Positions 36,340-45,494 of a DNA stretch of 64,000 nucleotides are shown here, piece by piece; position 1 is the first letter of the stretch; each line of letters starts with the position of its first letter. A model generated the notes under the pieces. That model did not search any database. It saw only the letters and a list, made by a program, of their open reading frames with translations, and was not told the DNA's origin. The stretch is taken from NCBI GenBank assembly GCA_020853575.1, contig JADYYP010000024.1, positions 124,001 through 188,000 on the forward strand, given 5' to 3'. The DNA is from Planctomycetota bacterium. GTDB lineage: Bacteria; Planctomycetota; UBA1135; GCA-002686595. A program made the translations under genes and the position numbers.

Positions 36340-38016
36340 ATGCAACGGACACGCGTGTCGCTCGTCGTTCTCGGCGTCTTGGGTTCGCTCGGACGCACAT
36401 CTCTCGCGCAGGTGGGTTGCTCTTCGAGCTTCTCTGCCGAGATGTACCCCGTGGGCTCGACCCCAGGGATCTACCTCGGGCGGGACATGGTGCTTTCGCA
36501 CGACGGAGAACGAGCCGCCGTGGTTCAGGTGTTCAACCCAAGCCTGAACACCGTCAACAAGGTCTGGGTGTTTGACGGCATCAGCGCCCAGACACAGAGT
36601 GCGGTTCCGATCGTGCCGACTCCCTCCCAAGATGTGAAGGGGTTCGGTATCTCCCTGGACATGAGTCGATCGAACGACGTGCTCGCAGTCGGAGCGGACG
36701 GAGCTGGAACGTCCTTGGGGCGCGCTTTCGTCTTTCGCTACGATGGGCTCAATTGGAGTCAGGAGTGGCAGGCGATCGGAATCGCCAATGACCTGCTCGG
36801 AAACGCCGTCGTCCTGAGCGCGGATGGCGAAACGCTGGTCTTGGGGGCGCCGTTGCGCGTCGTCGGCAGCGATTGGGGTAGCGTGTTCACCTACCGACGT
36901 ATTGCGGGTGCTTGGACTCTGCAGTCTACGATCACGCCCCTCAACCTCCCGCTCAGTACGCGGATAGGAAACGTTCTGGCGCTCACGCCCGACGGCAACA
37001 CACTCGCATTTCGCTCTTTCGGTTGGTGGTACGGGGAGTCCGGGGCCATTTTCGTGTTCGAACGAAATGGCAGCTCCTGGACCCCGGTCACGCGCCTGAT
37101 CGAGCCGGTGTTCTACTCCAACGGCGGGTTCGCTGGTGCACTCGACATTTCTGCGGACGGGCGCACGATCGTCGCAGGAAACTACGCGGACAGCCGCCTG
37201 GCCTACAGCCAAGGGGCCGTGACGATCTTCCGCAAGGGCGCATCCGGATGGGCCTACGATTCTGTGCTGCTGCCCGCGGTCGCGACGGCTGGAGCGGGGT
37301 TCGGCTGGCGCCTGGCCCTCAACGACGCTGGCGATCGCCTGTGGGTCGGAGTGCCGGGACAAACGCTCAACGGCGTCATGGTCGGATCGGTCGAGGAGTT
37401 CGAGTTGTCGGGCGGCAGCTTCGTGCGCACGGCCGTACATTTCTCTCCGCAGCCGACACAGTATGCGTCGTTTGGCGACAACGTGTGCTCGAGCAGCACC
37501 GGTGCGCGCTGGCTCGCCAACGAGCCGCAGTGCGATATCTACGGCCCCAATGCCGGTCGCGTGTTGGTGTACGACGCGCCCTGCCTGAACCCGACCAGCT
37601 ACTGCACTGCGCAGACCAACTCGCTGGGCTGCGCGGCGCAGATCAGCGCGCAGGGAACGCCCAGCGCCTCCGCTCCCTCGGGCTTCGTGATCCGCGCGGA
37701 CAACCTGCGCAACCAGCAGAACGGTCTGTTGCTCTACGGCGCGAGCGGCCGCGCCGCGTTGCCTTGGTTGGGCGGCACGCTGTGCGTGCAGCCACCGCTG
37801 CGGCGCACGCCGCTCGCGAATTCCGGCGGCAGCGCGCAACCCGCGCTCGATTGCACGGGCTCACTGGCGCGCGACTTCAACGCCATGGCCTTCGCCACCC
37901 TCGACCCGCAGCTCTTTGCCGGCCAACACGTGCGCGCCCAGTTCCTCTCCCGCGACCCCGGCTCCCCCTCCAACCTCAACCTCAGCGACGCCCTCGAGTT
38001 CTACCTCGAACCGTGA
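36340..38016 (+). CDS. Secreted FG-GAP-like repeat protein with type I C-terminal domain
   Basis: A 558-residue exported protein. ATG 36340 is chosen (AAGGAAAG upstream); a GTG 6 bases earlier is possible. The leader ends SLAQ. Residues ~50-400 hold FG-GAP/integrin-like repeats of the form 'LSADGETLVLGAPLRVV ... GSVFTYRRIAGAWTLQ', repeated about five times. The last ~140 residues are the type I C-terminal domain (SYCTAQTNSLGC, GLLLYGASG, LCVQPPLRRT, LSDALEF). The body (to about 37500) is clearly less G+C-rich by eye than the tail and the neighbouring genes. That suggests a foreign or fast-evolving body joined to a native tail. Likely surface exposed. Confidence 0.83.
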   Translation: MQRTRVSLVVLGVLGSLGRTSLAQVGCSSSFSAEMYPVGSTPGIYLGRDMVLSHDGERAAVVQVFNPSLNTVNKVWVFDGISAQTQSAVPIVPTPSQDVKGFGISLDMSRSNDVLAVGADGAGTSLGRAFVFRYDGLNWSQEWQAIGIANDLLGNAVVLSADGETLVLGAPLRVVGSDWGSVFTYRRIAGAWTLQSTITPLNLPLSTRIGNVLALTPDGNTLAFRSFGWWYGESGAIFVFERNGSSWTPVTRLIEPVFYSNGGFAGALDISADGRTIVAGNYADSRLAYSQGAVTIFRKGASGWAYDSVLLPAVATAGAGFGWRLALNDAGDRLWVGVPGQTLNGVMVGSVEEFELSGGSFVRTAVHFSPQPTQYASFGDNVCSSSTGARWLANEPQCDIYGPNAGRVLVYDAPCLNPTSYCTAQTNSLGCAAQISAQGTPSASAPSGFVIRADNLRNQQNGLLLYGASGRAALPWLGGTLCVQPPLRRTPLANSGGSAQPALDCTGSLARDFNAMAFATLDPQLFAGQHVRAQFLSRDPGSPSNLNLSDALEFYLEP

Positions 38017-38039
38017 CGGCGTACTGCACGCGCGCGGTC

Positions 38040-38060
38040 CCGGCGGCCCCGGGCCGCCGG
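38040..38060 (+). terminator. GC-rich hairpin after the FG-GAP gene
   Basis: A perfect inverted repeat, ccggcggccc at 38040-38049 and gggccgccgg at 38051-38060, starts 23 bases after the stop codon. It lacks a T tract, so it is a weak candidate terminator or mRNA-end stabiliser. Confidence 0.4.
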
Positions 38061-38176
38061 CCGGAACTCGGCGGCGTGTGGTAGTTTGGCGCGCTTCACG
38101 CGCGTTCTCCCGGTCGCACGACCGCGATCGGAGCGCGCTCCGTCCGCCCCCTCGCGCGCTCCATCCAGAGATCTCC

Positions 38177-39994
38177 ATGTCCCAGCGCTCCGTCGTCGCT
38201 TCGCTGTTCGCTGCCTCGCTCCTCGCCGCTTCGGCCTTCGCGGGCCAGCGCTACGTCAACGTCAACCTCGCCGGTGGTGCCAACGACGGCTCGTCCTGGG
38301 CCAATGCCTACCGCACGGCCGACGGAGTGAGCCTGGCGCTGGCCGCCGCCGTCAGTGGCGACGAGGTGTGGGTCGCGGCCGGCACCTATCTGCCGACCAC
38401 GCTGGGCACGCGCACGCTGGCCGTCCAACTCAAGAACGGCGTCGCGGTGTACGGAGGCTTCGCCGGCAACGAGACGCTGCTGTCGCAGCGCGACGTGGCG
38501 CTCAACGTCACCGTGCTCTCGGGTGACCTCGGCGGCAACGACGGAAGCTCGATCTTCACCGACAACTCCTACCACGTGGTCAACGCGGCCTCGACCAACG
38601 CCTCGGCGATCCTCGACGGCTTCGTCGTGCGCGGCGGCAATGCCAACGGCGCGGCCTCCAACCAAGATCGCGGCGGCGGCATCCTGTGTGTCGGCGGCGC
38701 CAGTCCGACCGTGCGGCGCTGCACGTTCACGTCCAATCGCTGCTCCTTCGGCGGGGGCGCGGGCTACATCAACGGCTCCAGCCCGAGCTTCAGCGACTGC
38801 GTGTTCGAGAGCAATCTCGGCGGGAGCTTCGGCGGCGCGTTCGACATGGCGAGCGGTGTCGGTGCGACCTTCGATCGCTGCGTGTTCCGCAACAACAGCG
38901 CGGCACGCGCCGGCGCGATCGAGATCTTCGGCTCGAGCCCGGTGCGCGTGCTCAACTCGCTGTTCTACGGCAACGTGTGCAACGGCAGCGGAGGCGGCGG
39001 AGCGATCTTCGTGTCGAGCTCGGCGGCGTTGATCCGCAACTGCACCGTGGTGCAGAACAGCTGCACGGTCAATGCGGCCGGCGGCGGCCTGCTGGTCAGC
39101 GGCGGATCGCCGACGGTGACCAATTGCATCTTCGATCAGAACACCGCGGCGGGCGGCGCGAGCGGCGCCTCGGCGCAGATCAGCCCGACCACGGGCGTGG
39201 CCGTGACGTACTCGATGATCCCCGCCGGCTACGCCGGCACGGGCAACATCGGCTCGACGCCGCTGTACGACAATTCGGGCGCGCTGCCCTTCCGCTTGAC
39301 GGTCAGCTCGCCCGGCCTCGACGCCGGGAACAACGCCGGAGTCCCGGCGGGAGTGCTGCTCGATCTCGCCGGAGCGCCGCGCTTCCAGGAGGTGCTGTCG
39401 GTGCCCAACAGCGGCTCGGGCTCGGCGCCGATCGTCGACATCGGAGCCTTCGAGTTCTCTCCCGACTGCAATGGCAACAACGTGCCGGACTTCACCGACA
39501 TCGCCAACGGCGCTTCGCCCGACGTCAACGGCAACAACGTCCCCGACGAGTGCGAGTGCTCGGGCGGCACGCCACCGGTCGTGTACTGCTCCTCGAAGCT
39601 CAACTCACAGTTCTGCCTGCCGGCCGTCTCGTTCCAGGGCAATCCGAGCGCATCGAACGCCACGAGCTTCACGATCCACGCAACGAACATCATCAACAAC
39701 AAGAGTGGTCTGCTGTTCTACGGCTACACGACGCAGTCGACGCCGTTCCTCGGCGGCACGCTGTGCGTCGCGGCTCCGATCCGCCGCACGGCGGTGATGA
39801 GCTCGGGCGGCTCGGCGGCGGGCACCGATTGCAGCGGCACCTTCAGCTTCGACTTCAACGGCTACATCGCGTCGGGCGCGGACCCGCTCTTGATCGTCGG
39901 TCAGTCGATCGGCGCGCAGTTCTGGAGCCGCGACCCGCAGGATCCGTTCACCACCAGCCTGACCAACGCCGTGCGCTTCGGCATCTGCCAGTAG
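38177..39994 (+). CDS. Secreted right-handed beta-helix protein with type I C-terminal domain
   Basis: A 605-residue exported protein; ATG 38177 gives a signal peptide ending AFAG. Residues ~25-400 are a right-handed parallel beta-helix of the polymorphic/pectate-lyase-like type (YVNVNLAGGANDGSSWANAY start, then repeated 'GGG ... NCTF ... N' turns: RRCTFTSNRCSFGGGAGY, RNCTVVQNSCTVNAAGGG). Around residues 430-460 there is a type-3/dockerin-like Ca-binding pair (DCNGNNVPDFTDI, DVNGNNVPDECE), common in planctomycete surface proteins. The type I C-terminal domain follows (VVYCSSKLNSQFC, GLLFYGYT, LCVAAPIRRT, WSRDP). Ligand unknown; polysaccharide binding or adhesion is possible. Confidence 0.87.
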   Translation: MSQRSVVASLFAASLLAASAFAGQRYVNVNLAGGANDGSSWANAYRTADGVSLALAAAVSGDEVWVAAGTYLPTTLGTRTLAVQLKNGVAVYGGFAGNETLLSQRDVALNVTVLSGDLGGNDGSSIFTDNSYHVVNAASTNASAILDGFVVRGGNANGAASNQDRGGGILCVGGASPTVRRCTFTSNRCSFGGGAGYINGSSPSFSDCVFESNLGGSFGGAFDMASGVGATFDRCVFRNNSAARAGAIEIFGSSPVRVLNSLFYGNVCNGSGGGGAIFVSSSAALIRNCTVVQNSCTVNAAGGGLLVSGGSPTVTNCIFDQNTAAGGASGASAQISPTTGVAVTYSMIPAGYAGTGNIGSTPLYDNSGALPFRLTVSSPGLDAGNNAGVPAGVLLDLAGAPRFQEVLSVPNSGSGSAPIVDIGAFEFSPDCNGNNVPDFTDIANGASPDVNGNNVPDECECSGGTPPVVYCSSKLNSQFCLPAVSFQGNPSASNATSFTIHATNIINNKSGLLFYGYTTQSTPFLGGTLCVAAPIRRTAVMSSGGSAAGTDCSGTFSFDFNGYIASGADPLLIVGQSIGAQFWSRDPQDPFTTSLTNAVRFGICQ

Positions 39995-40053
39995 CCGAGC
40001 GCGATCCGCTCCCGATTGCCGGCTCGCGGCGCGCCGCGTAAGGTGCGCCGACC

Positions 40054-41175
40054 GTGGCCGAGTCCTCGACAAGTGCGGCGCTGCGCGTGGCGCTCCTGGA
40101 TTCGATTCCGACTTGGGGCGGGGGCGAGAAGTGGTGCCTGGATGCGGCGACGGCACTGCGCGCGCGCGGTCACTTCGTTGCCATCGCGTGCGCCAGCGGC
40201 GGAGCGCTCGCCGAGCGCGCGAGCTCGGCCGGCATCGTCACCTGGCCGTTGCGCATCGGGGGTTGGCGCAATCTGGCCGCAGCGCTCGAGCTCGGCGCGC
40301 ACCTCGAACGCGAGCACGTCGATGTCGTGGTGGCCAACATCGGACGCGACGTACGGCTGGGCGCGGTCGCCTGCGCCCGCTCCCGGGCCGAGCTGGTGCA
40401 GCGCCGCGGCATCGCGCGCAAGCTCAAGCGCGACCCGTTGACGCGCATGATCTACCGGCGCTCGGTGCGGCGCGTGATCGCCAACTGCGCCGCGATCCGT
40501 GACGAGATGCTCGGCGATGGCTCGGTGATCGGGCCGGAACGCTTCGTGGTCATCGAGAACGGCATCGAGCTGCGCGACGCCGGAGAGCGCGGGCGGGCGC
40601 GGACCCGGCACGCGATCGCCGCCGACGCGCCGCTGGCCTTGGTCGTCGGACGCCTGGCGCCGATGAAGGGCCACGAGCACCTGCTGCGCGCCTGGCCGCG
40701 CGTGCTCGAGCGCGTTCCCCGGGCGCGTTTGATGCTCGCCGGTGACGGCGAGAGCGGATCGCGGCTTCGGGCACTCGCGGGAGAGCTGGGCATCGACGCG
40801 TCGGTCGTGTTCACCGGATTCCTGCGCGACCTCGCCGACCCCTACGCCGCGGCGGACGTGTTCGTGCTGCCCTCGGTGCGCGACGAAGGCTGCAACAACG
40901 CCCTGCTCGAATCCATGGCGCGCGGCCTGCCCGCGGTGGTGACGGATTGCGGCGGGCTGCCCGAGAGTGTCGTGCACGGCGAGACCGGGCTGGTCGTGCC
41001 GCCCGCCGACGCGCCGGCGCTCGCCGACGCGCTCGCGCGCTTGCTCGCCGATCCCGCGCTGCGCTCCACGTTCGGCCGAGCGGCTCGCCGCCGCGCCGGC
41101 GAGCGCTACTCCATCGCGCGTGTCACCGCGGAGCTCGAGCGCGTGCTGCGCAGCGTGCGCGACGGCGCGCGCTGA
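40054..41175 (+). CDS. GT4 family glycosyltransferase
   Basis: A 373-residue cytoplasmic glycosyltransferase starting with GTG at 40054. GT-B fold: N-terminal IPTWGGGEKWCLDAATAL (glycine-rich acceptor loop), and a C-terminal donor-binding half with VVGRLAPMKGHEHLL, FTGFLRDLADPYAAADVFVLPS and the EX7E motif in EGCNNALLESM. It is the first gene of a surface-glycan cluster that runs to 50486. It converges with the SGNH protein gene with 9 bases between stops. Sugar and linkage are not predictable. Confidence 0.9.
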   Translation: MAESSTSAALRVALLDSIPTWGGGEKWCLDAATALRARGHFVAIACASGGALAERASSAGIVTWPLRIGGWRNLAAALELGAHLEREHVDVVVANIGRDVRLGAVACARSRAELVQRRGIARKLKRDPLTRMIYRRSVRRVIANCAAIRDEMLGDGSVIGPERFVVIENGIELRDAGERGRARTRHAIAADAPLALVVGRLAPMKGHEHLLRAWPRVLERVPRARLMLAGDGESGSRLRALAGELGIDASVVFTGFLRDLADPYAAADVFVLPSVRDEGCNNALLESMARGLPAVVTDCGGLPESVVHGETGLVVPPADAPALADALARLLADPALRSTFGRAARRRAGERYSIARVTAELERVLRSVRDGAR

Positions 41176-41184
41176 GACGCGGGC

Positions 41185-42243
41185 TCAACGGCGCGCCAGG
41201 AAGCGCGGCTCGATGAAGGCCGCGAACAACTCGGCCTTGACTCGCGCGCCCTCGGCATTGACGTGCCGGCCGTCCTTCCAAAAGTGCCTCTCGGTCGGCA
41301 TCACCGCGACGTAGTCGAAGAACGCGACGCCATTGCGGTCCGCGACGCGCTTGGAGACTTCGTTGGTCTCGCGGAACCCGCGCTGATAGTCGGGGTCGGA
41401 GGCGTAGTCGTCCTCGAACTCCGAGCACCAGGCCCAGTTCGCGATCAACACCTGGGCGCCGTGCTGGCGCGAGACCGCGATCATGTTCTCGAGGTTGTCC
41501 GCGTAGAAGCGCGGCGAATTGGCGTCCAGGCATGCGGCCTGGTCGAGCCCGTCATAGTCGATCTCGGTCATGCCGCTGACGCTGTTCTTGCGCGCGGCGC
41601 CGAAGAGCATGCCGGCGCGCCGCAGCACGACACTGCGCTCCCACCACGACCAGTCCTCGACCCAGCCGCGGCGAAAACCGGCGTTGTCGCGGCGGTAGCT
41701 CTCGGGCGGCACGAGCCGCGGATGGACCTCGTTGGTGCCGCAGTACACCACGACCAAGTCGGGCTCGAGCTCCAAGCCACGGAACTCGAGGTCGACCAAG
41801 CTCTCCCACGAATTCCACGACGGACATCCGGCGTTGATCACCTCCAGCGGCGGCGCGCCCGCGCGTTCGCGCAGGATGCGCTGCAGCTGCGCGGTGAAGG
41901 TCTGCGTGTGGTCGGAGACTCCCGTCTCGTAGGTGGTCGAGCCGCCGAGCACCAGGATGCGGTAGGTACCCGCGGGCTTCTCGAGCGCGAGCTCCTCGCC
42001 GCGGTAGCCCAGCGCATTGTGGCGGTTGCGACCGTCGCGACTGCGGTAGAGCGGATTGAGCGTGTAGGCCGTGTAGGGATGCGCGCGGTACATGCGCTGC
42101 TCCGGAGCGACCCAGGTCGGTGGCGCGTACTTCGAGAAGTCGCTCTCGCTCGCGAACCAGGCCAGCCAGACGCGGCCAGCGATCTCGGATGCGATCAGCG
42201 TCACGAGACACCCGAACAGGAGCGCACGGAGTTTCCGGGGCAT
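41185..42243 (-). CDS. Membrane-anchored SGNH/GDSL hydrolase-like protein
   Basis: A 352-residue protein with an N-terminal transmembrane helix (LLFGCLVTLIASEIAG); start MPRKLR chosen over an ATG 21 bases upstream because the charge pattern fits a leader. SGNH blocks: nucleophile in LVLGGSTT (Ser102), Gly/Asn in CGTNE (Asn171), and C-terminal catalytic DGRH (Asp324, His327). The order and spacing fit an active GDSL/SGNH hydrolase facing the periplasm. In glycan clusters such proteins often remove or add acetyl groups on sugars, so a glycan-modifying role is inferred. Divergent from the DegT aminotransferase gene (95 bases apart). Confidence 0.85.
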   Translation of the reverse strand: MPRKLRALLFGCLVTLIASEIAGRVWLAWFASESDFSKYAPPTWVAPEQRMYRAHPYTAYTLNPLYRSRDGRNRHNALGYRGEELALEKPAGTYRILVLGGSTTYETGVSDHTQTFTAQLQRILRERAGAPPLEVINAGCPSWNSWESLVDLEFRGLELEPDLVVVYCGTNEVHPRLVPPESYRRDNAGFRRGWVEDWSWWERSVVLRRAGMLFGAARKNSVSGMTEIDYDGLDQAACLDANSPRFYADNLENMIAVSRQHGAQVLIANWAWCSEFEDDYASDPDYQRGFRETNEVSKRVADRNGVAFFDYVAVMPTERHFWKDGRHVNAEGARVKAELFAAFIEPRFLARR

Positions 42244-42338
42244 GGGGCGGCGGCGCGCGAGCATAGCGTGGCCGAGGCGCTCGACCGTCCCGCGGCGGAT
42301 GGGAACCGAGCGGAGCTTTCCGTACGATCGCCGCTCTC

Positions 42339-43520
42339 ATGAGCAAGCCCTCGACCGTCGTGCGTCCCGTGCGCTCCAAGGAGCGCTTCCTGGTCTTCGG
42401 CCGGCCGACGATCGAGGACGCCGAGATCGCCGAGGTGGTCGACAGCCTGAAGAAGTGCTGGCTCGGCACGGGCCCGAAGGTGGCGCGTTTCGAGCGCGAG
42501 TTCGCCGCCTACGCCGGTGCGCCGCACTCGGTGGCGATGCACTCCTGCACCGCGGCACTGCACCTCTCGATCCTCGCCGCCGGCCTCAAGCCGGGCGACG
42601 AGGTGATCACGACGCCACTCACGTTCTGCGCCACGGTCAACGCGATCTTGCACGCCGGCGCGACGCCCGTGCTGGCCGACGTCGACCGCAAGACGATGAA
42701 CCTCGACCCCGAGCGCGTCGAGGCCGCGCTCACGCCGCGCACGCGTGCCATCCTGCCGGTGCATTTCGCCGGACGGCCGTGCGACATGGACGCGCTGACC
42801 GACCTCGCGCGGCGCAAGCAGCTGGTGATGATCGAAGACTGCGCCCACGCCATCGAGACGCGCTACAAGGGCAAGCAGGCGGGCCTGTTCGGAGACTTCG
42901 GCTGCTTCTCGTTCTACGCCACCAAGAACATCACCACCGGCGAAGGCGGGATGGTGCTCACCAAGGACGAGTCCAAGGCCGCGCAGCTCAAGATGCTCGC
43001 GCTCCACGGCATGTCGAAGGACGCCTGGAAGCGCTTCAGCGACGACGGCTACAAGCACTACTCGGTGGTCGAGCTCGGCTTCAAGTACAACATGATGGAC
43101 CTGCAAGCCGCGATCGGCTTGCACCAGCTGCCGCGCATCGAGCAGTGGCACGCGCGACGCGCCGAAGTCTGGCAGGCCTACGACCGCGCCTTCGCCTCCC
43201 TTCCCGTCGAGCGTCCGGCGCCGCCCGAGCCCGACACGCGCCACGCGCTGCACCTGTACACGCTGCTCGTCGACGAGGGTCGCGCGCGCCTCACGCGCGA
43301 CGAATTCCTGTCGGCGATGACCGCCCACAACATCGGCGTCGGCGTCCACTACCTCTCGGTGCCCGAGCACCCCTTCTACCAGCGCACGTTCGGCTGGAAG
43401 CCCGAGCATTTCCCCAACGCGATGGAGATCGGCCGGCGCACGGTGAGCATTCCGCTCTCGGCCGGCCTGAGCGACGAGGACGTGGCCGACGTGATCACGG
43501 CCGTGAAGTCGGTGCTCTGA
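42339..43520 (+). CDS. DegT/DnrJ/EryC1/StrS family aminotransferase
   Basis: A 393-residue PLP enzyme that typically converts a nucleotide-keto-sugar to an amino sugar. The PLP lysine is Lys196 in FYATKNITTGEGGM. Other conserved parts are HSCTAALHL, DEVITTPLTFCATVNAI, PVHFAGRPCDMDAL and IEDCAHAIE. Length is normal for the family. It supplies an amino-deoxysugar for the surrounding glycan genes. The last codons converge on the sulfotransferase gene, with 12 bases between stops. Confidence 0.95.
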   Translation: MSKPSTVVRPVRSKERFLVFGRPTIEDAEIAEVVDSLKKCWLGTGPKVARFEREFAAYAGAPHSVAMHSCTAALHLSILAAGLKPGDEVITTPLTFCATVNAILHAGATPVLADVDRKTMNLDPERVEAALTPRTRAILPVHFAGRPCDMDALTDLARRKQLVMIEDCAHAIETRYKGKQAGLFGDFGCFSFYATKNITTGEGGMVLTKDESKAAQLKMLALHGMSKDAWKRFSDDGYKHYSVVELGFKYNMMDLQAAIGLHQLPRIEQWHARRAEVWQAYDRAFASLPVERPAPPEPDTRHALHLYTLLVDEGRARLTRDEFLSAMTAHNIGVGVHYLSVPEHPFYQRTFGWKPEHFPNAMEIGRRTVSIPLSAGLSDEDVADVITAVKSVL

Positions 43521-43532
43521 TCCCGGCGCGGC

Positions 43533-44441
43533 TCACGCGCGACGTTCCAAAGCGAGCGCGAGCTCGCGCTCGAGCTGTGCGCGCCGCTCGGGCGCGAGTC
43601 GGCGCGCCTCGAAGCGCTCGCGCGGCGTGAACGCGGCGCGGCGGCGCAACCCGACGCCCAGCTGCGCGTAGCGCGCCTCGAGCCACTCGAGCAGTTGCGC
43701 CGGCCGCTCGCAGAAGCGCTCGTAATCGAGCTCGAGATGCCGCCCGGGGGCCACGCGTGGCAAGCGCTCGCGCAGGTACTCGTCGATGCCGCGCAGCGTG
43801 AACGCGACCTGCTCGATTTCGCTCGAGAAGGCGCGCGTGAGATGCTGCGGCGGGGCTGCGCTCCACCACTCGCCGAGCGCGACGCCGAAGCGACTGCGCG
43901 CCTCGAGCAGTGATGCCGCCGCCTCGGGATAGCTGCGCGTGACGTGCACGAAGAGCGCGCCGGGGAACAGCGCCGCGAGCGCTTCCACGCGCATCGAGTT
44001 CGCGTTGTTCTTGGTGAAGAACGGCGCATCGAAGGCGCGCTCGAAGCCGGCCACGATCCGCCGCAGTCCGCGCGCGCTCGCGGCGTGCTCCGCACGCGCC
44101 TCGGTGTAGGGCTCGAAGAAGCGGTCGAACACGTCCCAGCCGTCGCTCGGCGCGAGCTCGCCCTCGACCTTGCCATAGGCGTTGTCGTAGGACGGCTCCC
44201 AGCGCTGCGCGCGCAGCGCGCGCATGCAGCGCACCAGCGCCGTGCGCTTGTGCGCCTTCGAGACGTTCGGCACGTAGGCCAACTCGAACGCGGCCAGCGC
44301 GTGCAAACCCGCGACCGTGGTCCCCGCTCGCGGCGGCCCGACCATGAACGTCGGCGGGAAGCTCGGTTGCGCCGGTCCGGTCAGGAGCGTCCAGCGTTCC
44401 AGTGGACGCAGCGCGAGTTCTTCGAGGGAGGTGCGCGGCAT
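43533..44441 (-). CDS. Sulfotransferase family protein
   Basis: A 302-residue protein. Start at MPRTSLEE is chosen because the upstream open frame overlaps the next gene antisense. The PAPS 5'-phosphosulfate loop is FMVGPPRAGTTV (residues 33-43). A second conserved part is FVHVTRSYPEAAASLL, corresponding to the 3'-phosphate binding region, followed by LELDYERFCERPAQLL, typical of Sulfotransfer_1/3 proteins. In a glycan cluster it would transfer sulfate from PAPS to a sugar hydroxyl; the acceptor is unknown. Divergent from the FemAB-like gene with 60 bases between starts. Confidence 0.85.
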   Translation of the reverse strand: MPRTSLEELALRPLERWTLLTGPAQPSFPPTFMVGPPRAGTTVAGLHALAAFELAYVPNVSKAHKRTALVRCMRALRAQRWEPSYDNAYGKVEGELAPSDGWDVFDRFFEPYTEARAEHAASARGLRRIVAGFERAFDAPFFTKNNANSMRVEALAALFPGALFVHVTRSYPEAAASLLEARSRFGVALGEWWSAAPPQHLTRAFSSEIEQVAFTLRGIDEYLRERLPRVAPGRHLELDYERFCERPAQLLEWLEARYAQLGVGLRRRAAFTPRERFEARRLAPERRAQLERELALALERRA

Positions 44442-44501
44442 GACGCGGTTGGGCGCGGCGTGGCGCTTGATACCATACGCGGCGCACGGGATCACCCACG
44501 G

Positions 44502-45494
44502 ATGAGCACACCGCCCAGCACCGATCGTTCCGCTCGCGCGTGGCGTTGGGTCGAGGCGGCGGAGTGGGACGAGTTCGTCGCAGCGAGCCCGTGTGCGACG
44601 CCGTTTCACACGCGCTCCTGGATCGAGAGCTTCGCGGCCTACGATGGTCGTTTCGCCGCGCGCGCGCTGGCCATCGAGCTCGACCAGGCCAGCCTGCTCC
44701 TGCCGCTCTTCGCCCGGCGCGGAGTGCTGCGCCGCGGCCCGTTCGCGCGCGCCGTCGCCGCGCAGCCCGGAGTGTACGGCGGCCCCCTGTCGCGCACGGG
44801 CGCTCTCGATTCCGCCACCTGGATCGCGTTCGCGCGCGCGCTCCCGCAATTGCCCTTTGGACGGCTCGACTGCTTCGGCAACGTGTTGGACCCGCTGCCC
44901 GCGGAAGCAGCCAGCGCGTTGCGCGCGACGACGCGCACGACTCACGCGCTCGAGCTCGCGAGCTTGCCCGAAGACCCACGGTCGACCTACAGCAAGGGCT
45001 GCAAGCACTCGCTGACCAAGTCACGCCGCGCGGAAGTGCGCTGCGAGCGCACGCACGACATCGCCGGCTATTTCGAGGTCTACCGCGACAGTCTTCGGCG
45101 CTGGGGCAAGGCGCCAGAGCGCGCCTATGGCCTCGAGCTGTTCGAGCGCTTGCTGGCGACGCCGCTGGCCGAGCTGTGGGTCGTGCGCATGCCCAGCGGA
45201 GAGATCGCCGCGGGCGGGCTGTTCCTGTTCACCGCGCGCCACTGCGTGTGGTGGCACGGAGCGATGCGCGACGCCTTCTCCGACGCCTGCCCGAGCAACG
45301 CGTTGATCCACACGCTGATCGGCCGCGCGCGCGAACGCGGGTGCGCGTTGTTCGATTTCAATCCGAGCGGTGGCCACGAGGGTGTCGATTCGTTCAAGCG
45401 CTCCTTCGGGGCTCGCGGCCTCGAAGTCCCGGTCTTTTCCTGGCGTTCGGCGCTCGCGGCGCGCCTCGGCGGCGCGTCCAAGGAACTGCGATGA
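44502..45494 (+). CDS. FemAB-like / GNAT (Acetyltransf_6) acyltransferase
   Basis: A 330-residue cytoplasmic protein. ATG 44502 follows the divergent promoter region. N-terminal half: ASPCATPFHTRSWIESF and LLLPLFARRGVLRRGPF. C-terminal half: KGCKHSLTKSRRAEVRC, YFEVYRDSLRRWGK, IAAGGLFLFTARHCVWWHGA and a final FDFNPSGGHEGVDSFKRSFG. This double-GNAT order is that of FemAB-related proteins often found in polysaccharide or PEP-CTERM/exosortase clusters. Substrate unknown. Its TGA overlaps the next gene's ATG by 4 bases. Confidence 0.85.
   Translation: MSTPPSTDRSARAWRWVEAAEWDEFVAASPCATPFHTRSWIESFAAYDGRFAARALAIELDQASLLLPLFARRGVLRRGPFARAVAAQPGVYGGPLSRTGALDSATWIAFARALPQLPFGRLDCFGNVLDPLPAEAASALRATTRTTHALELASLPEDPRSTYSKGCKHSLTKSRRAEVRCERTHDIAGYFEVYRDSLRRWGKAPERAYGLELFERLLATPLAELWVVRMPSGEIAAGGLFLFTARHCVWWHGAMRDAFSDACPSNALIHTLIGRARERGCALFDFNPSGGHEGVDSFKRSFGARGLEVPVFSWRSALAARLGGASKELR

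Noticed and set aside
41185-42264. Exosortase/PEP-CTERM system suggested by FemAB-like and SGNH genes
   Set aside because: No exosortase-type membrane peptidase and no PEP motif at any C-terminus in the window.
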